Notes under the pieces: generated by a model | Databases searched by the model: none | What the model was told of the DNA's origin: nothing | The model's input: only the letters and a program-made list of their open reading frames with translations | Translations under genes and position numbers: made by a program | Assembly (NCBI GenBank): GCA_947054505.1 | Contig: CAMRWU010000003.1 | Location: forward strand, 49,805 to 113,804 | Reading direction: 5' to 3' | Source: an uncultured Pseudomonadota bacterium | GTDB taxonomy: Bacteria; Pseudomonadota; Alphaproteobacteria; RF32; CAG-239 | DNA: 64,000 nt | Shown here: in pieces, positions 42,234 through 50,627 of the stretch | Position numbering within the stretch: the first letter of the stretch is position 1 | Layout of the letters: each line of letters starts with the position of its first letter

Positions 42234-42728
42234 TTAATAACTGCCTTTATTGCCGATTGCTTCTTGCCAATTTTTCATAGCCGCTACGGCTTCGGCATGA
42301 CATTCTTCAATTTGCACCCCAAAAACACCGGATTTCAGCATAGCATAAAGCTCATCATCACGAAAACCGATGTCGGCGGCATCTTTACGCGTTGCCGCAA
42401 AATAGATTTTTTCGATATTGGCCCATTTGCTGGTCATCAGACACATCGGGCAAGGCTCACAACTGGTATAGAGAGTGCAACCGGACAAATCCCAAGTGCC
42501 GAGAGCCTTGCATGCTTGACGAATGGTGTAAACTTCGGCGTGAGCGGAAGGATCGTTTTCGGCCAAAACGTGGTTGTAACTGGCGGCAACAAGTTTTCCG
42601 TCTTTATAAATGGCCGCACCGAAAGGACCGCCGGCCGGAGAGGTCGGATTCTGTGCTGAGGTTGCCGACATCCGGATAGCTTCGCGCATTGCCTGAATGT
42701 CAAAATCTGTATATTTCTGTGTGGTCAC
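42234..42728 (-). CDS. Guanine deaminase-type nucleoside/base deaminase
   Basis: Zinc-dependent deaminase of the CDA fold. The 164-residue product has HAEVYTIRQAC (zinc-binding His, catalytic Glu) and SCEPCPMCL (two zinc Cys), with PAGGPFGAAI near residue 34 and a C-terminal stretch FGVQIEE typical of GuaD guanine deaminases. tRNA adenosine deaminase TadA is the alternative, but the upstream PxGGPFG motif favours guanine deaminase. I place the start at GTG 42728, preceded by GGAG with 8-base spacing; upstream codons look non-coding. Confidence 0.82.
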   Translation of the reverse strand: MTTQKYTDFDIQAMREAIRMSATSAQNPTSPAGGPFGAAIYKDGKLVAASYNHVLAENDPSAHAEVYTIRQACKALGTWDLSGCTLYTSCEPCPMCLMTSKWANIEKIYFAATRKDAADIGFRDDELYAMLKSGVFGVQIEECHAEAVAAMKNWQEAIGNKGSY

Positions 42729-42954
42729 GATATCAACTCCATAAAAAACTCCATATTTTATAGCCAATTTTATCGTTTTTGTAAATAAAAATAAGGAGAT
42801 ATTTTTGTACTGGATTAACAATAGATTTTATGATATACTAAAAGTACAAAATCCTATTGTGTTTTATATATATTCTATTATTAATCCGTTTGTTGCTTGA
42901 GATGTTTTTCTAGGATTCTTTCATCAAAAGTGGCAAACACATTCCTTAAATATT

Positions 42955-43212
42955 ATGATTTCAGGAATTTTAAATTTAGTAATGACCGTTGTTGTCATTA
43001 TCATCATAATCGCAATCTTTCGTTGTGAAATCGTTCAGCTCCTCTTGGGATCTGTTGTGCTCAGCCTCTTAATCGGAGCGGGTCTGTGGGGTGTCTTCGG
43101 GCTCTTTGCTATCACAAGTTGGACTTGGGGAGCATACTGCAATATAACTATTGCAGTATGGGTTATTCTCGTTATTGCAATGATAATAAAAGCGATTAAA
43201 AATCGATTATGA
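42955..43212 (+). CDS. Small integral membrane protein, 85 residues
   Basis: Nearly the whole protein is hydrophobic: two long or three short membrane segments (VMTVVVIIIIIAIF, LLLGSVVLSLLIGAGLWGVF, ITIAVWVILVIAMII) and a basic end (KAIKNRL). No Shine-Dalgarno site precedes the ATG (CCTTAAATATT). A terminator follows. One of the small SD-less plus-strand genes of this window. Function unknown. Confidence 0.6.
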   Translation: MISGILNLVMTVVVIIIIIAIFRCEIVQLLLGSVVLSLLIGAGLWGVFGLFAITSWTWGAYCNITIAVWVILVIAMIIKAIKNRL

Positions 43213-43219
43213 TAAGGGA

Positions 43220-43251
43220 ACGGAGGTGTAAAAACCTCCGTTTTCTATTTT
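43220..43251. terminator. Terminator after the small membrane gene
   Basis: ACGGAGGT, loop, ACCTCCGT followed by TTTCTATTTT, 8 bases after the stop; overlaps the end of the convergent fusion gene. Confidence 0.8.
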
Positions 43252-44894
43252 AAGGCCTTTTCAATATCGCTGGGGAAGTTGACATCCAAAAACTTCGCAT
43301 CATTTTTGACCTCAACATAAGTTGTATAGTCAGCGTGTTCCATAAAAATAGGGCGTAACAATGAGTCTTCCGGAACAATGTCTGCTTTGTCATATAAAGC
43401 GCTACTCCAGATAATCGGATTGGCTTTTTGAGCATGATGCATAAACATGCAAACTTGTTTTTCTTTGCCTTTTTTATAGGAGGCAATCAGTTTGTTAATA
43501 TCTGCGGAAGTTATATTTGGCATATCTGCCGGTAACAGCAATGCCCCCTCACAAAAAGAAGGAACAGACTTTAGCCCCAGAGCAATGGATGTCTTAATTC
43601 CGGAGCGATAAGCCGGATTATACAAAACATTAATGTCAATATCTTCCAAAAATTCTGCCATTTCTTCATCATGATAGCCGGTAACGATAAATACCGGACG
43701 GCCTTCTGAACCCAAAGCGGCATTAACAGCACGCATAAATAAAGGAGTTCCGTCTTCATATTCAACCATAAGTTTGTTTCTGCCGGTACGACTGCCGATA
43801 CCCGCAGCCAAAATAACAATGCCGATATTGGCTTTTTTCGTGTCACTCCCCAAATTTTTGCCGGAAATCAGGCTATCCGACAAAGACTGATCAAGAACTT
43901 GACCGTCGGACATAAACATGCTTTGCCGTTTGTTAAAATCACTGGCAGACATTTTTTCGGAGAAAATAGCCTGTTTAACAGAGCGGTTGATAACGGAAAC
44001 ATCCGCCTTGTCATAGCCATACGGAAGAGCGATGATTTTTTTGTTTCTCTTTTCAGCGATTAACAAATCATGGGCACCGATTTGCGGAAAATGACGCGCA
44101 ACGATGTCGTCAGAAATTTTGCTGACCGCCTGCGGGATAACATCATCTTTTCCTGCCGAGGGGCGAGAAGGTAGTATAAAAATAACGTCATTATTGGATT
44201 TTAAGGCATCTTCCAAAGCATTGGCCACATTATCAATATGACATTCGGTATTAAATTCTGAGGCAAAACTGACATCTAGCGGCGAAAATTCTTTGACCAA
44301 ACGTTTGACGATATTGGTAAAATGTTTGGTTTCTGCAAAACTGTTGTTGCTTTTGGCATAAATCAACGCGGCTTTTTTTGGGGTAAGCGGCGTGACGGAT
44401 AGCAACTCAATGTTTCCGGAGAGCTTAAATAAAATATCATCCACAGAAGTCTGAGACATTGCCGGAGGTATTGATTCCAGACAGGCAATAACATCACCTT
44501 TCTGAACAAAGGAATACGGTTCAATAGAGTTAAGAACGATGTTGTCATCCAGTCGATTGAATTTTGACAAACGTTCTTCATGTCCGTTAAAAATACCGGT
44601 TGTCATGGCAACAATTTGGCAGATTCCGTTTTTATCAATGGCGTATGCCGTGTTTGAACCGCAAAGTTTGGCGGCCACAATCCCTAAAACCGTGTGGTAA
44701 TGTAAGTCGTTTTCGTCTGTAAAAATGCCTGAAAGACGTTCAATCCCGTGCATTTTGAAGATGATAAGGTCTTCTTTGGTCAGAGCATAACCTTTATGAT
44801 AAGTCTTGTTATCAAGAACGATATCAGTTGTTAATAGCATGTTTTCAGCCAAATTAATGGCAACTTCTTCACAGCGCATGTCTTTAAACCTCAT
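43245..44894 (-). CDS. Molybdopterin-binding and nucleotidyltransferase fusion protein (MoeA/MobA-like)
   Basis: The 549-residue protein joins an N-terminal molybdopterin-binding (MoeA/CinA-like) region (MRFKDMRCEEVAINLAENML at the start; ALEDALKSNNDVIFILPSRP near residue 230) to a C-terminal NTP-transferase domain with IGIVILAAGIGSRTGRNKLM near residue 355 and LLLPADMPNI near residue 456. Family members of the second type (MocA) cytidylate molybdopterin for xanthine-dehydrogenase-like enzymes. No molybdoenzyme is in the window. The ATG at 44894 aligns with the family start (MKFG-type); another ATG is one codon upstream. Confidence 0.82.
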   Translation of the reverse strand: MRFKDMRCEEVAINLAENMLLTTDIVLDNKTYHKGYALTKEDLIIFKMHGIERLSGIFTDENDLHYHTVLGIVAAKLCGSNTAYAIDKNGICQIVAMTTGIFNGHEERLSKFNRLDDNIVLNSIEPYSFVQKGDVIACLESIPPAMSQTSVDDILFKLSGNIELLSVTPLTPKKAALIYAKSNNSFAETKHFTNIVKRLVKEFSPLDVSFASEFNTECHIDNVANALEDALKSNNDVIFILPSRPSAGKDDVIPQAVSKISDDIVARHFPQIGAHDLLIAEKRNKKIIALPYGYDKADVSVINRSVKQAIFSEKMSASDFNKRQSMFMSDGQVLDQSLSDSLISGKNLGSDTKKANIGIVILAAGIGSRTGRNKLMVEYEDGTPLFMRAVNAALGSEGRPVFIVTGYHDEEMAEFLEDIDINVLYNPAYRSGIKTSIALGLKSVPSFCEGALLLPADMPNITSADINKLIASYKKGKEKQVCMFMHHAQKANPIIWSSALYDKADIVPEDSLLRPIFMEHADYTTYVEVKNDAKFLDVNFPSDIEKALK

Positions 44895-44935
44895 CATTTT
44901 TTTTATATTCTAACAAGATAAGGTTAATAAAAATA

Positions 44936-44967
44936 AAAAAAGAGGGAAGAAAAACTTCCCCCTCTGA
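44936..44967 (-). terminator. Terminator after the 139-residue lipoprotein gene
   Basis: On the minus strand AGAGGGGGAAG, a loop, CTTCCCTCT and a T run, immediately after the stop of the lipoprotein gene. Confidence 0.82.
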
Positions 44968-45387
44968 TTAGTAGGTAGCGGATTTTAGGACGCTGTTTCC
45001 CATAATAATCCGGACATAGGCGACATGAGAGGATTTGACATCAACAATCAGTCGAACACCGCCAAGTTGGCAATCATGGGTTTGCGGAGAATTCTTTGAG
45101 AATTTTCTGACGAGCGCTCCTCCTTGATAAAGGAATATTTCGCTTTTTTTATTGACCAGTTTGTAGCCGTAAAAGCTGAGCGAAAAAGTGTAGTTCGTGT
45201 AAGTGGATTTTGTTTCCGTAATGCCGTTCCTGTCTGTACGGGTGATGACATTTTTGGAGGCAAAGCGTCTGTCTGCATCATATTTGTCAGATGCCCAGAC
45301 ATAGCTGTTGTTTTTTTGGTACCACATTCCGGAACTGCACGAAGATAACGTCAATATCGCGAGCAACAGAAATAATATCTTTTTCAT
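44968..45387 (-). CDS. Hypothetical lipoprotein, 139 residues
   Basis: A predicted lipoprotein (MKKILFLLLAILTLSSC) with a polar, beta-rich mature part (TYTNYTFSLSFYGYKLVNKK, EIFLYQGGALVRKF) and a single further cysteine. No known domain is recognised. It is transcribed alone and has its own terminator. Probably anchored to the outer membrane; function unknown. Confidence 0.75.
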   Translation of the reverse strand: MKKILFLLLAILTLSSCSSGMWYQKNNSYVWASDKYDADRRFASKNVITRTDRNGITETKSTYTNYTFSLSFYGYKLVNKKSEIFLYQGGALVRKFSKNSPQTHDCQLGGVRLIVDVKSSHVAYVRIIMGNSVLKSATY

Positions 45388-45423
45388 AATCTAAAAAATT
45401 TGGAATTTGCCCATAAAATAGCA

Positions 45424-45466
45424 TAAAAAAGCACCGCTGTCTAGACAAAAAAAGACAGCGGCGCTA
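45424..45466 (-). terminator. Terminator after the cyclophilin gene
   Basis: Long stem CGCCGCTGTC / GACAGCGGTGC with a T-rich loop, then TTTTTTATGC on the minus strand, 17 bases past the stop. Confidence 0.82.
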
Positions 45467-45481
45467 ATGAAAAACAAAAAG

Positions 45482-46114
45482 TTAAATATCGGCAATAACA
45501 ATCATGCTGATGATTTCATCCGGTTCTTTAACTTCACCGTTGGAACCGGTACCGCGTTTAATGGCATCCACATGTTCCATACCGGAGGTAACTTCTCCCC
45601 AAACAGTATATTGACCGTCAAGCCAGTTGCAATCGCCAAAACAGATAAAAAATTGGCTGTCGGCAGAATCAGGAAACATCGAGCGAGCCATAGATACGGT
45701 GCCACGTTTGTGGGGGCGGCGATTAAATTCCGCTTTCAGTTTTTTGCCGCTACCACCGGTTCCGTTACCATATGGGCAACCTGTCTGAGCCATAAAGCCG
45801 TCAATTACGCGATGAAATTTCAAACCATTATAAAATCCGGCGCGTACCAGTTCTTTGATGCGGGCAACATGGTTGGGAGCATCTTCCGGAAACATTTCAA
45901 TAACGACATCACCATCCTTGAGTTTCAGAAGGATAGCGTTTTCAGCATCTTTAACGGTATAAGAGTGCTTAATTTTTTTTGCTCTGGTTTTGCTGAGCCC
46001 CAACTTTGGCGTTTCAGCTTTTTTTAAACCTTTGGTCGCCGGTTTGCTTATTTTCTTTGCTTCGGAATTTTTCAAAAGTTTGGTTTCTTGCTTGGTTTCA
46101 CTTGCTTTAGACAT
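45482..46114 (-). CDS. Cyclophilin-type peptidyl-prolyl isomerase with basic N-terminal extension
   Basis: Cyclophilins isomerise X-Pro bonds. From about residue 55 the product has the bacterial cyclophilin core: YNGLKFHRVIDGFMAQTGCP with the catalytic Arg, then FFICFGDCNWLDGQYTVWGE. Residues 1-50 are lysine-rich and disordered, not a signal peptide, so it is likely cytoplasmic and may bind nucleic acid or ribosomes. The extension is the unusual part. Single-gene unit with an AAAGAGGGA site. Confidence 0.92.
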   Translation of the reverse strand: MSKASETKQETKLLKNSEAKKISKPATKGLKKAETPKLGLSKTRAKKIKHSYTVKDAENAILLKLKDGDVVIEMFPEDAPNHVARIKELVRAGFYNGLKFHRVIDGFMAQTGCPYGNGTGGSGKKLKAEFNRRPHKRGTVSMARSMFPDSADSQFFICFGDCNWLDGQYTVWGEVTSGMEHVDAIKRGTGSNGEVKEPDEIISMIVIADI

Positions 46115-46198
46115 TTTATCCCTCTTTCAAAATGACAATACTCTCAATATCTATATAGGTTCATAAACGGAAGATTGCAAATTTTTGGCTCAAAATGT

Positions 46199-47158
46199 TT
46201 ATTTAGCCGCTTTTTTCATAACATAATCAACACGTTCCTCCGGAGTCAAACCGCTTGGATAAGTGTCGATCTCTTTCAATCTGTTGGCCAAGCCGATACC
46301 ATTGGCAATTTGAATCGCCAACCCAGGGCGAGCATTCAACTCCAACATCATCGGACCGCGAAACGCATCCAAGACGATATCCGCCCCCAAATATCCCAAA
46401 CCGGTCATTTCATATGCTTTGGAGCCGATAATCAGATGTTCGCGCCAGTAGGGAACCTGAATTTGCATTAAATCGGCTCCTGTGTCCGGCTGAATGGCTA
46501 CCGGCATATTTCTGACCACTCCGCGCAAAGCTTTTCCTGTTGTGATATCTAGACCAACCCCGACAGCGCCTTGGTGGAGGTTTGCTCTTCCGCCTGATTC
46601 TTTGGTGGGCAAACGGGTCATGGCCATGGCCGGAAAGCCTTTATAGACAATGATGCGAACATCCGGCACCCCCTGATAGCTGTAATCTTTGAAAATATCC
46701 GAAAAATGAACAAGTTCTTCAATAACGGCAGAATCATACTTGCCGCCCAAACTGTACAAACCGCTGAGAATGTTGGAAATATGCTGATAAACTTCCGCAT
46801 ACGAGATATGGCGTCCGGAAGCCGTTGTGAAAACTTCATTTTCATAATCAGTAATAACCAAAACCCCTTTGCCGCCGCTTCCTTGTGCCGGTTTTATGAC
46901 AAACTCTTTATAGCCGCTGATAATATCAAGGATGTTTTTGACTTCATGCTGATGGTCTATTTTACCGATAAGCCCCGGAGTATTAATTCCGATTTCATTA
47001 GCCAGCTTTTTCGTCAGAACTTTGTTATCGACCAAAGGATACAAACGTCGCTGATTGTTTTTGAAAATAACGTCATAGTTGCGACTGTTCATACACAGAA
47101 TACCGGCTTCTCTAAGCTTTTTAGGACTGGCGAATGATGAGAAAAACTTTTTGAACAT
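46199..47158 (-). CDS. RimK-like ATP-grasp ligase (alpha-L-glutamate ligase-related)
   Basis: ATP-grasp enzymes form amide bonds through an acyl-phosphate. The 319-residue product has EFVIKPAQGSGGKGVLVITD near residue 86 (P-loop-like grasp lysine), VIEELVHFSD near residue 142 and a final metal-binding segment DAFRGPMMLELNARPGLAIQ with the Asn-Arg pair near residue 282. It matches the alpha-L-glutamate ligase-related family found beside a 7TM inactive transglutaminase and a retropepsin-like protease, as here. The acceptor substrate is unknown. Starts 4 bases after the 7TM gene stop. Confidence 0.88.
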   Translation of the reverse strand: MFKKFFSSFASPKKLREAGILCMNSRNYDVIFKNNQRRLYPLVDNKVLTKKLANEIGINTPGLIGKIDHQHEVKNILDIISGYKEFVIKPAQGSGGKGVLVITDYENEVFTTASGRHISYAEVYQHISNILSGLYSLGGKYDSAVIEELVHFSDIFKDYSYQGVPDVRIIVYKGFPAMAMTRLPTKESGGRANLHQGAVGVGLDITTGKALRGVVRNMPVAIQPDTGADLMQIQVPYWREHLIIGSKAYEMTGLGYLGADIVLDAFRGPMMLELNARPGLAIQIANGIGLANRLKEIDTYPSGLTPEERVDYVMKKAAK

Positions 47159-47162
47159 TGTT

Positions 47163-48695
47163 TTATTCTTTAACCAGAGGTTTGAAACGTTTTAATTCCA
47201 ACAATCTATAACCTGTATAGGTTCCCAGAAGCATCACAATAAACAGAATCACCAGATTGAGTTCTTCAAAAGCGAACATAATATGACGGATATACTCACT
47301 GCTGATGATGAAATATGTGATGACCGCCACAAACAAACTGTTGACGATTTCTTTTCCGGCATTAACGGCGCCGTCTTCCTCCCAAGTAATAGAAGCCCGT
47401 TCAATAATCCAAGCCATAATGATAATCGGGAAAAAGACTGCGGAAAGGGCAACGTCATATTTGAATTGATAGCCGATAACCGTTAAAAACTGCATCATAA
47501 TAATGACAATGATGACAACGGATGAAATTCTCGGAACCATCAACAGGTTGAGCCGCGACAGCCAAAAACGAATAGCCAACCCCACGCCGACAATAAGAGC
47601 AAAGCACAAAAGACCAGACCAAAAACCGGTTTTGACCAAAGCCATTGCCAGCAACATCGGAGTAAAAGTTCCCATTGTTTGCAAACCGACCACATTACGC
47701 ATTAACACGATGATCAAAATTGCCAACGGAAAGATAGACAACCATTTTAATGTGTTTTGCTCTGCCAGAGGAAGGTTGTAGATAGAATAGTCATACCATG
47801 ACTTGTTGTCGGCCAATTTTGCCCGCTTATTAGCTAAGCTCATTGAGGAGGCAATAGATTTAAGAACGGAAAAACGAATGGTTGAGTTGTTACCGCCCTC
47901 TACATCAATCAAAGCATCGCCGCCACGTTGAAATACAACAAAATTCTCGGGCAATCCTTTATCACCTGTTTCGATGTTGTAGGTTTTCCAAACATTGTCC
48001 ATATAGGCTTCAATCATCAAATCCGGCGCCAGAGATTTTTTGTTTTCTTCCAGCTTAAAGCCACGGACCATTCTTGACGGAATCCCTTTTATTGCCAATA
48101 AATCGCTGATGGTTTCCACCATGTCCCGAGGTGTTTTTTGCATCGGAAGATAAGATTGAACAATCGGTTCCAAAGGCACTTTGTTGAGGAACCTGATTAT
48201 CTGGGCAACGTCATCGCCGTTTTCTTTTTTTGCCATGTCAATAATTTGTTTGGAAACGGCCATTCTCTGCTCTTCAAAAATAGGTTTTTTCGGGGCATTG
48301 GGTTTAGGAGCTTTGGTTTTGCCTCTGGAGTCAATGTTATCAAACAGCATAACCCGATAATAAATATCCTGCGTTTTTTTTAATTTGGGAGCTGTCAACA
48401 AAAGACGAGATGTGTTTTCGTCTTTTTTTACGGTATATCCCGAAGCGATGATGTTTTCTTCCAAAATCTTGAATTCATCACTTTTTGCCGGAGTTGTCAG
48501 ACTGACTTTTATCGGATCTCCGTTGGGTTCAAAAGATATGTGAGCTTCCACTGTCCACACATCTGCGTTTTGCTTGGGAACAAAATTGAACCCCCAATAT
48601 CTCACCTTATAGTAAATACTGTATCCGGCAAACAAAATTGATAAGAACAGTAAAATAGAAAGAGTAAAACGAACGGAGGCAAATTTTTTTAACAT
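47163..48695 (-). CDS. Inactive transglutaminase fused to seven transmembrane helices
   Basis: The 510-residue protein has an N-terminal anchor, a periplasmic region about 40-290 with the transglutaminase-like core (VETISDLLAIKGIPSRMVRG) lacking a clear Cys-His-Asp triad, and seven hydrophobic segments after about residue 310 (FPLAILIIVLMRNVVGLQTM, FSAVFFPIIIMAWIIERAS, and others), ending in a basic tail. This is the 7TM_transglut family. It lies between the ATP-grasp ligase and the retropepsin-like protease, suggesting joint assembly, sensing or anchoring of a modified product. Mechanism unknown. Confidence 0.85.
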   Translation of the reverse strand: MLKKFASVRFTLSILLFLSILFAGYSIYYKVRYWGFNFVPKQNADVWTVEAHISFEPNGDPIKVSLTTPAKSDEFKILEENIIASGYTVKKDENTSRLLLTAPKLKKTQDIYYRVMLFDNIDSRGKTKAPKPNAPKKPIFEEQRMAVSKQIIDMAKKENGDDVAQIIRFLNKVPLEPIVQSYLPMQKTPRDMVETISDLLAIKGIPSRMVRGFKLEENKKSLAPDLMIEAYMDNVWKTYNIETGDKGLPENFVVFQRGGDALIDVEGGNNSTIRFSVLKSIASSMSLANKRAKLADNKSWYDYSIYNLPLAEQNTLKWLSIFPLAILIIVLMRNVVGLQTMGTFTPMLLAMALVKTGFWSGLLCFALIVGVGLAIRFWLSRLNLLMVPRISSVVIIVIIMMQFLTVIGYQFKYDVALSAVFFPIIIMAWIIERASITWEEDGAVNAGKEIVNSLFVAVITYFIISSEYIRHIMFAFEELNLVILFIVMLLGTYTGYRLLELKRFKPLVKE

Positions 48696-48712
48696 TTAAG
48701 ATTCTCGATTAA

Positions 48713-49240
48713 TTAATGAAGAGTGTTTTCAATAGACGGATCAACCATAAAACGGCCGTTGAGAACATTGCGACCGATTAAAGCTTGATAAGTAAATTTT
48801 GTGCGGTTGGCTAATGTAAATTCGGTAGTGATAACTTCGGAACCGATTTTAATAGTCATCATAACGGCAACGCGTTGTTCGTCTTCATCAATACGGCGGA
48901 TATTGACTTTGCGAACAATTTTTTTCTCAAAACGATGATGTTCTTGTGTGCCATCGTGATTCAATTCAAAGGCGACCCATTTTTCACCGTCTCGTTCAAA
49001 AAAGCGCATCTCGGAAACATCAATGGACGAGGTTTCTGCACCGGTATCGATTCTTGCGGAAAAAGGAGCGCTAACCGGCAAAAAATAGATGGGTTCCACG
49101 CCGCCGATAACGGTTAACGGATGTTGAAGCGTCTGTTGCGGGATAACTTCTGTAACAGGTTGTTTTTCAGGAGTGGTCTTGCAAGAAGAAAGTATTGTTA
49201 AAGGAATGAGGATCGAAAAAACTTTTAATAAATTTGGCAT
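48713..49240 (-). CDS. Retropepsin-like zinc/aspartic protease family lipoprotein
   Basis: Predicted lipoprotein (ILIPLTILSSCKTTPEK) with a retropepsin-like domain: ARIDTGAETSSIDVSEMRFF holds the DTGA active-site motif of the family once called ATP-dependent zinc protease (PF05618), and ALIGRNVLNGRFMVDPS is its C-terminal motif. Usual size for the family. I use the ATG at 49240; the frame from 49252 starts at TTG with no ribosome site. First gene of the three-gene unit, with its neighbours 17 and 4 bases away. Confidence 0.87.
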   Translation of the reverse strand: MPNLLKVFSILIPLTILSSCKTTPEKQPVTEVIPQQTLQHPLTVIGGVEPIYFLPVSAPFSARIDTGAETSSIDVSEMRFFERDGEKWVAFELNHDGTQEHHRFEKKIVRKVNIRRIDEDEQRVAVMMTIKIGSEVITTEFTLANRTKFTYQALIGRNVLNGRFMVDPSIENTLH

Positions 49241-49393
49241 AACATTTCGCAATCATTATTAATTTTCGCACAATATGACTATATATTCCCAATTTGCTGC
49301 AAATGTAAAGCTAAAATTCAACAGTAATGACAATTATTTAGATTGAAACACCAAAAGAATTATGGTAAATAAAAAGCAAAAGAGGAGAGAGAA

Positions 49394-50593
49394 ATGGATG
49401 TTTTTGCAGAAATTGAGCAGGCAAGGAAAAAACTTATCCAAAATGCTAAAAATAAAAGGCGTGATCGTCGGGAACGACGTAGCCGGCAAATGTCTGAGAA
49501 AGCCCCTATTTTGGAGAGAATCAGACGGTTTAAGCTCAACAAATGCCTAATTTGGGGGATGACACTGACTTCATCTGCCATGAGCGCGGATGCCGCTCCG
49601 AGAGATAAGGATAACTCTGAACGTAAAGAAATTTCTGTTGATGAAGATCTGATTGCCGGAATTATGCATTTTAAGCAGGAACTTCCCAAGCTTGATATTG
49701 AAAACTTTGGCGTTCAGGTTCTTCGAGAGTATCCTGAAGTTGTGGATGAGGTGATTAGCCAACGAGCAAGCGCACGAGCCGATGAACTGATAAAAGCTTA
49801 TGTGGCTGAAATGAATGCTCAGGTTGATACCTTGCAAATGTCTCGTCGCGGAACCGTGCTCCATAACAAGCGACGAACCGACGTTATCAATAATGCATCA
49901 GGCTCTTCTCGCCGAAGCGCATCGCAACTTCCTTATTGTCAGGCGACAGTGCAGACCTCATTTGTTAACTTGGCCGCTCGGTATCTTGAGTTCACGGACT
50001 TGACCTACAAGACAGGGCAACATAACGGTTTGAGTTGTTCAAGCTTTGTTAACTATATGAAGAAAACATTTCCTCAATGTGTGGTCTATACCAAGGATAT
50101 TACCAAGACAATGATGGAAAAGGACGTTAACGGAAATTATAAATATGGTGCGGGAACATTGGCTTGGCAGACCAAAAAAAATGGCAAATCGATGAGCCAT
50201 ATGATTTCGTTTGACGGCAGGGATGAAAACGGGATGCCTTTGTATGATGCCGGCAACCGAGATATCAACGATGGCAAACATCCCAATGGCGTATCCGGAT
50301 ATGTTATTGACACCAGAGGTGTGCTGAAAGAGCTAGCCGTACTCTACATGCAAGATAAACGAGAGAAAGTTATTTTTGAGTGTTTGAATAACGAACGGGA
50401 GCAACTTTTTGAAATAGTGGATGGTTTGAAGAAGAAAAATCCTCAAAAATTCGCCGGTCTGGCACAAAAAATGTTTTTCCTGCCATCCGAACATGAGCTT
50501 TCCGAAAATTCTGTTGAACCGGCGGCGGAGAATATTCCGGTGTTGTCGGCGACATATATGGAAAAAATAAAGGAAATTCGCACACATAGTTAA
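49394..50593 (+). CDS. Papain-like (NlpC/CHAP-type) predicted exported peptidase
   Basis: The 399-residue protein has a long, very basic N-terminus (about 45 residues, KNKRRDRRERRSR) before a hydrophobic export segment (CLIWGMTLTSSAMSADAAP), then a helical region and a domain with NGLSCSSFVNYM near residue 215 and SHMISFDGRD near residue 272, a Cys-then-His pattern of NlpC/P60 or CHAP peptidases. A cell-wall hydrolase or amidase role is possible; the third catalytic residue is not clear. Strong AGAGGAGAGAG site. A terminator follows. Confidence 0.7.
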   Translation: MDVFAEIEQARKKLIQNAKNKRRDRRERRSRQMSEKAPILERIRRFKLNKCLIWGMTLTSSAMSADAAPRDKDNSERKEISVDEDLIAGIMHFKQELPKLDIENFGVQVLREYPEVVDEVISQRASARADELIKAYVAEMNAQVDTLQMSRRGTVLHNKRRTDVINNASGSSRRSASQLPYCQATVQTSFVNLAARYLEFTDLTYKTGQHNGLSCSSFVNYMKKTFPQCVVYTKDITKTMMEKDVNGNYKYGAGTLAWQTKKNGKSMSHMISFDGRDENGMPLYDAGNRDINDGKHPNGVSGYVIDTRGVLKELAVLYMQDKREKVIFECLNNEREQLFEIVDGLKKKNPQKFAGLAQKMFFLPSEHELSENSVEPAAENIPVLSATYMEKIKEIRTHS

Positions 50594-50596
50594 AAA

Positions 50597-50627
50597 TAAA
50601 GCACCTTTGCGGTGCTTTGTTTTTTTA
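50597..50627. terminator. Terminator between the peptidase and porin genes
   Basis: AAAGCACCTTTGCGGTGCTTT followed by a T run, 10 bases after the stop, between convergent genes. Confidence 0.85.
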
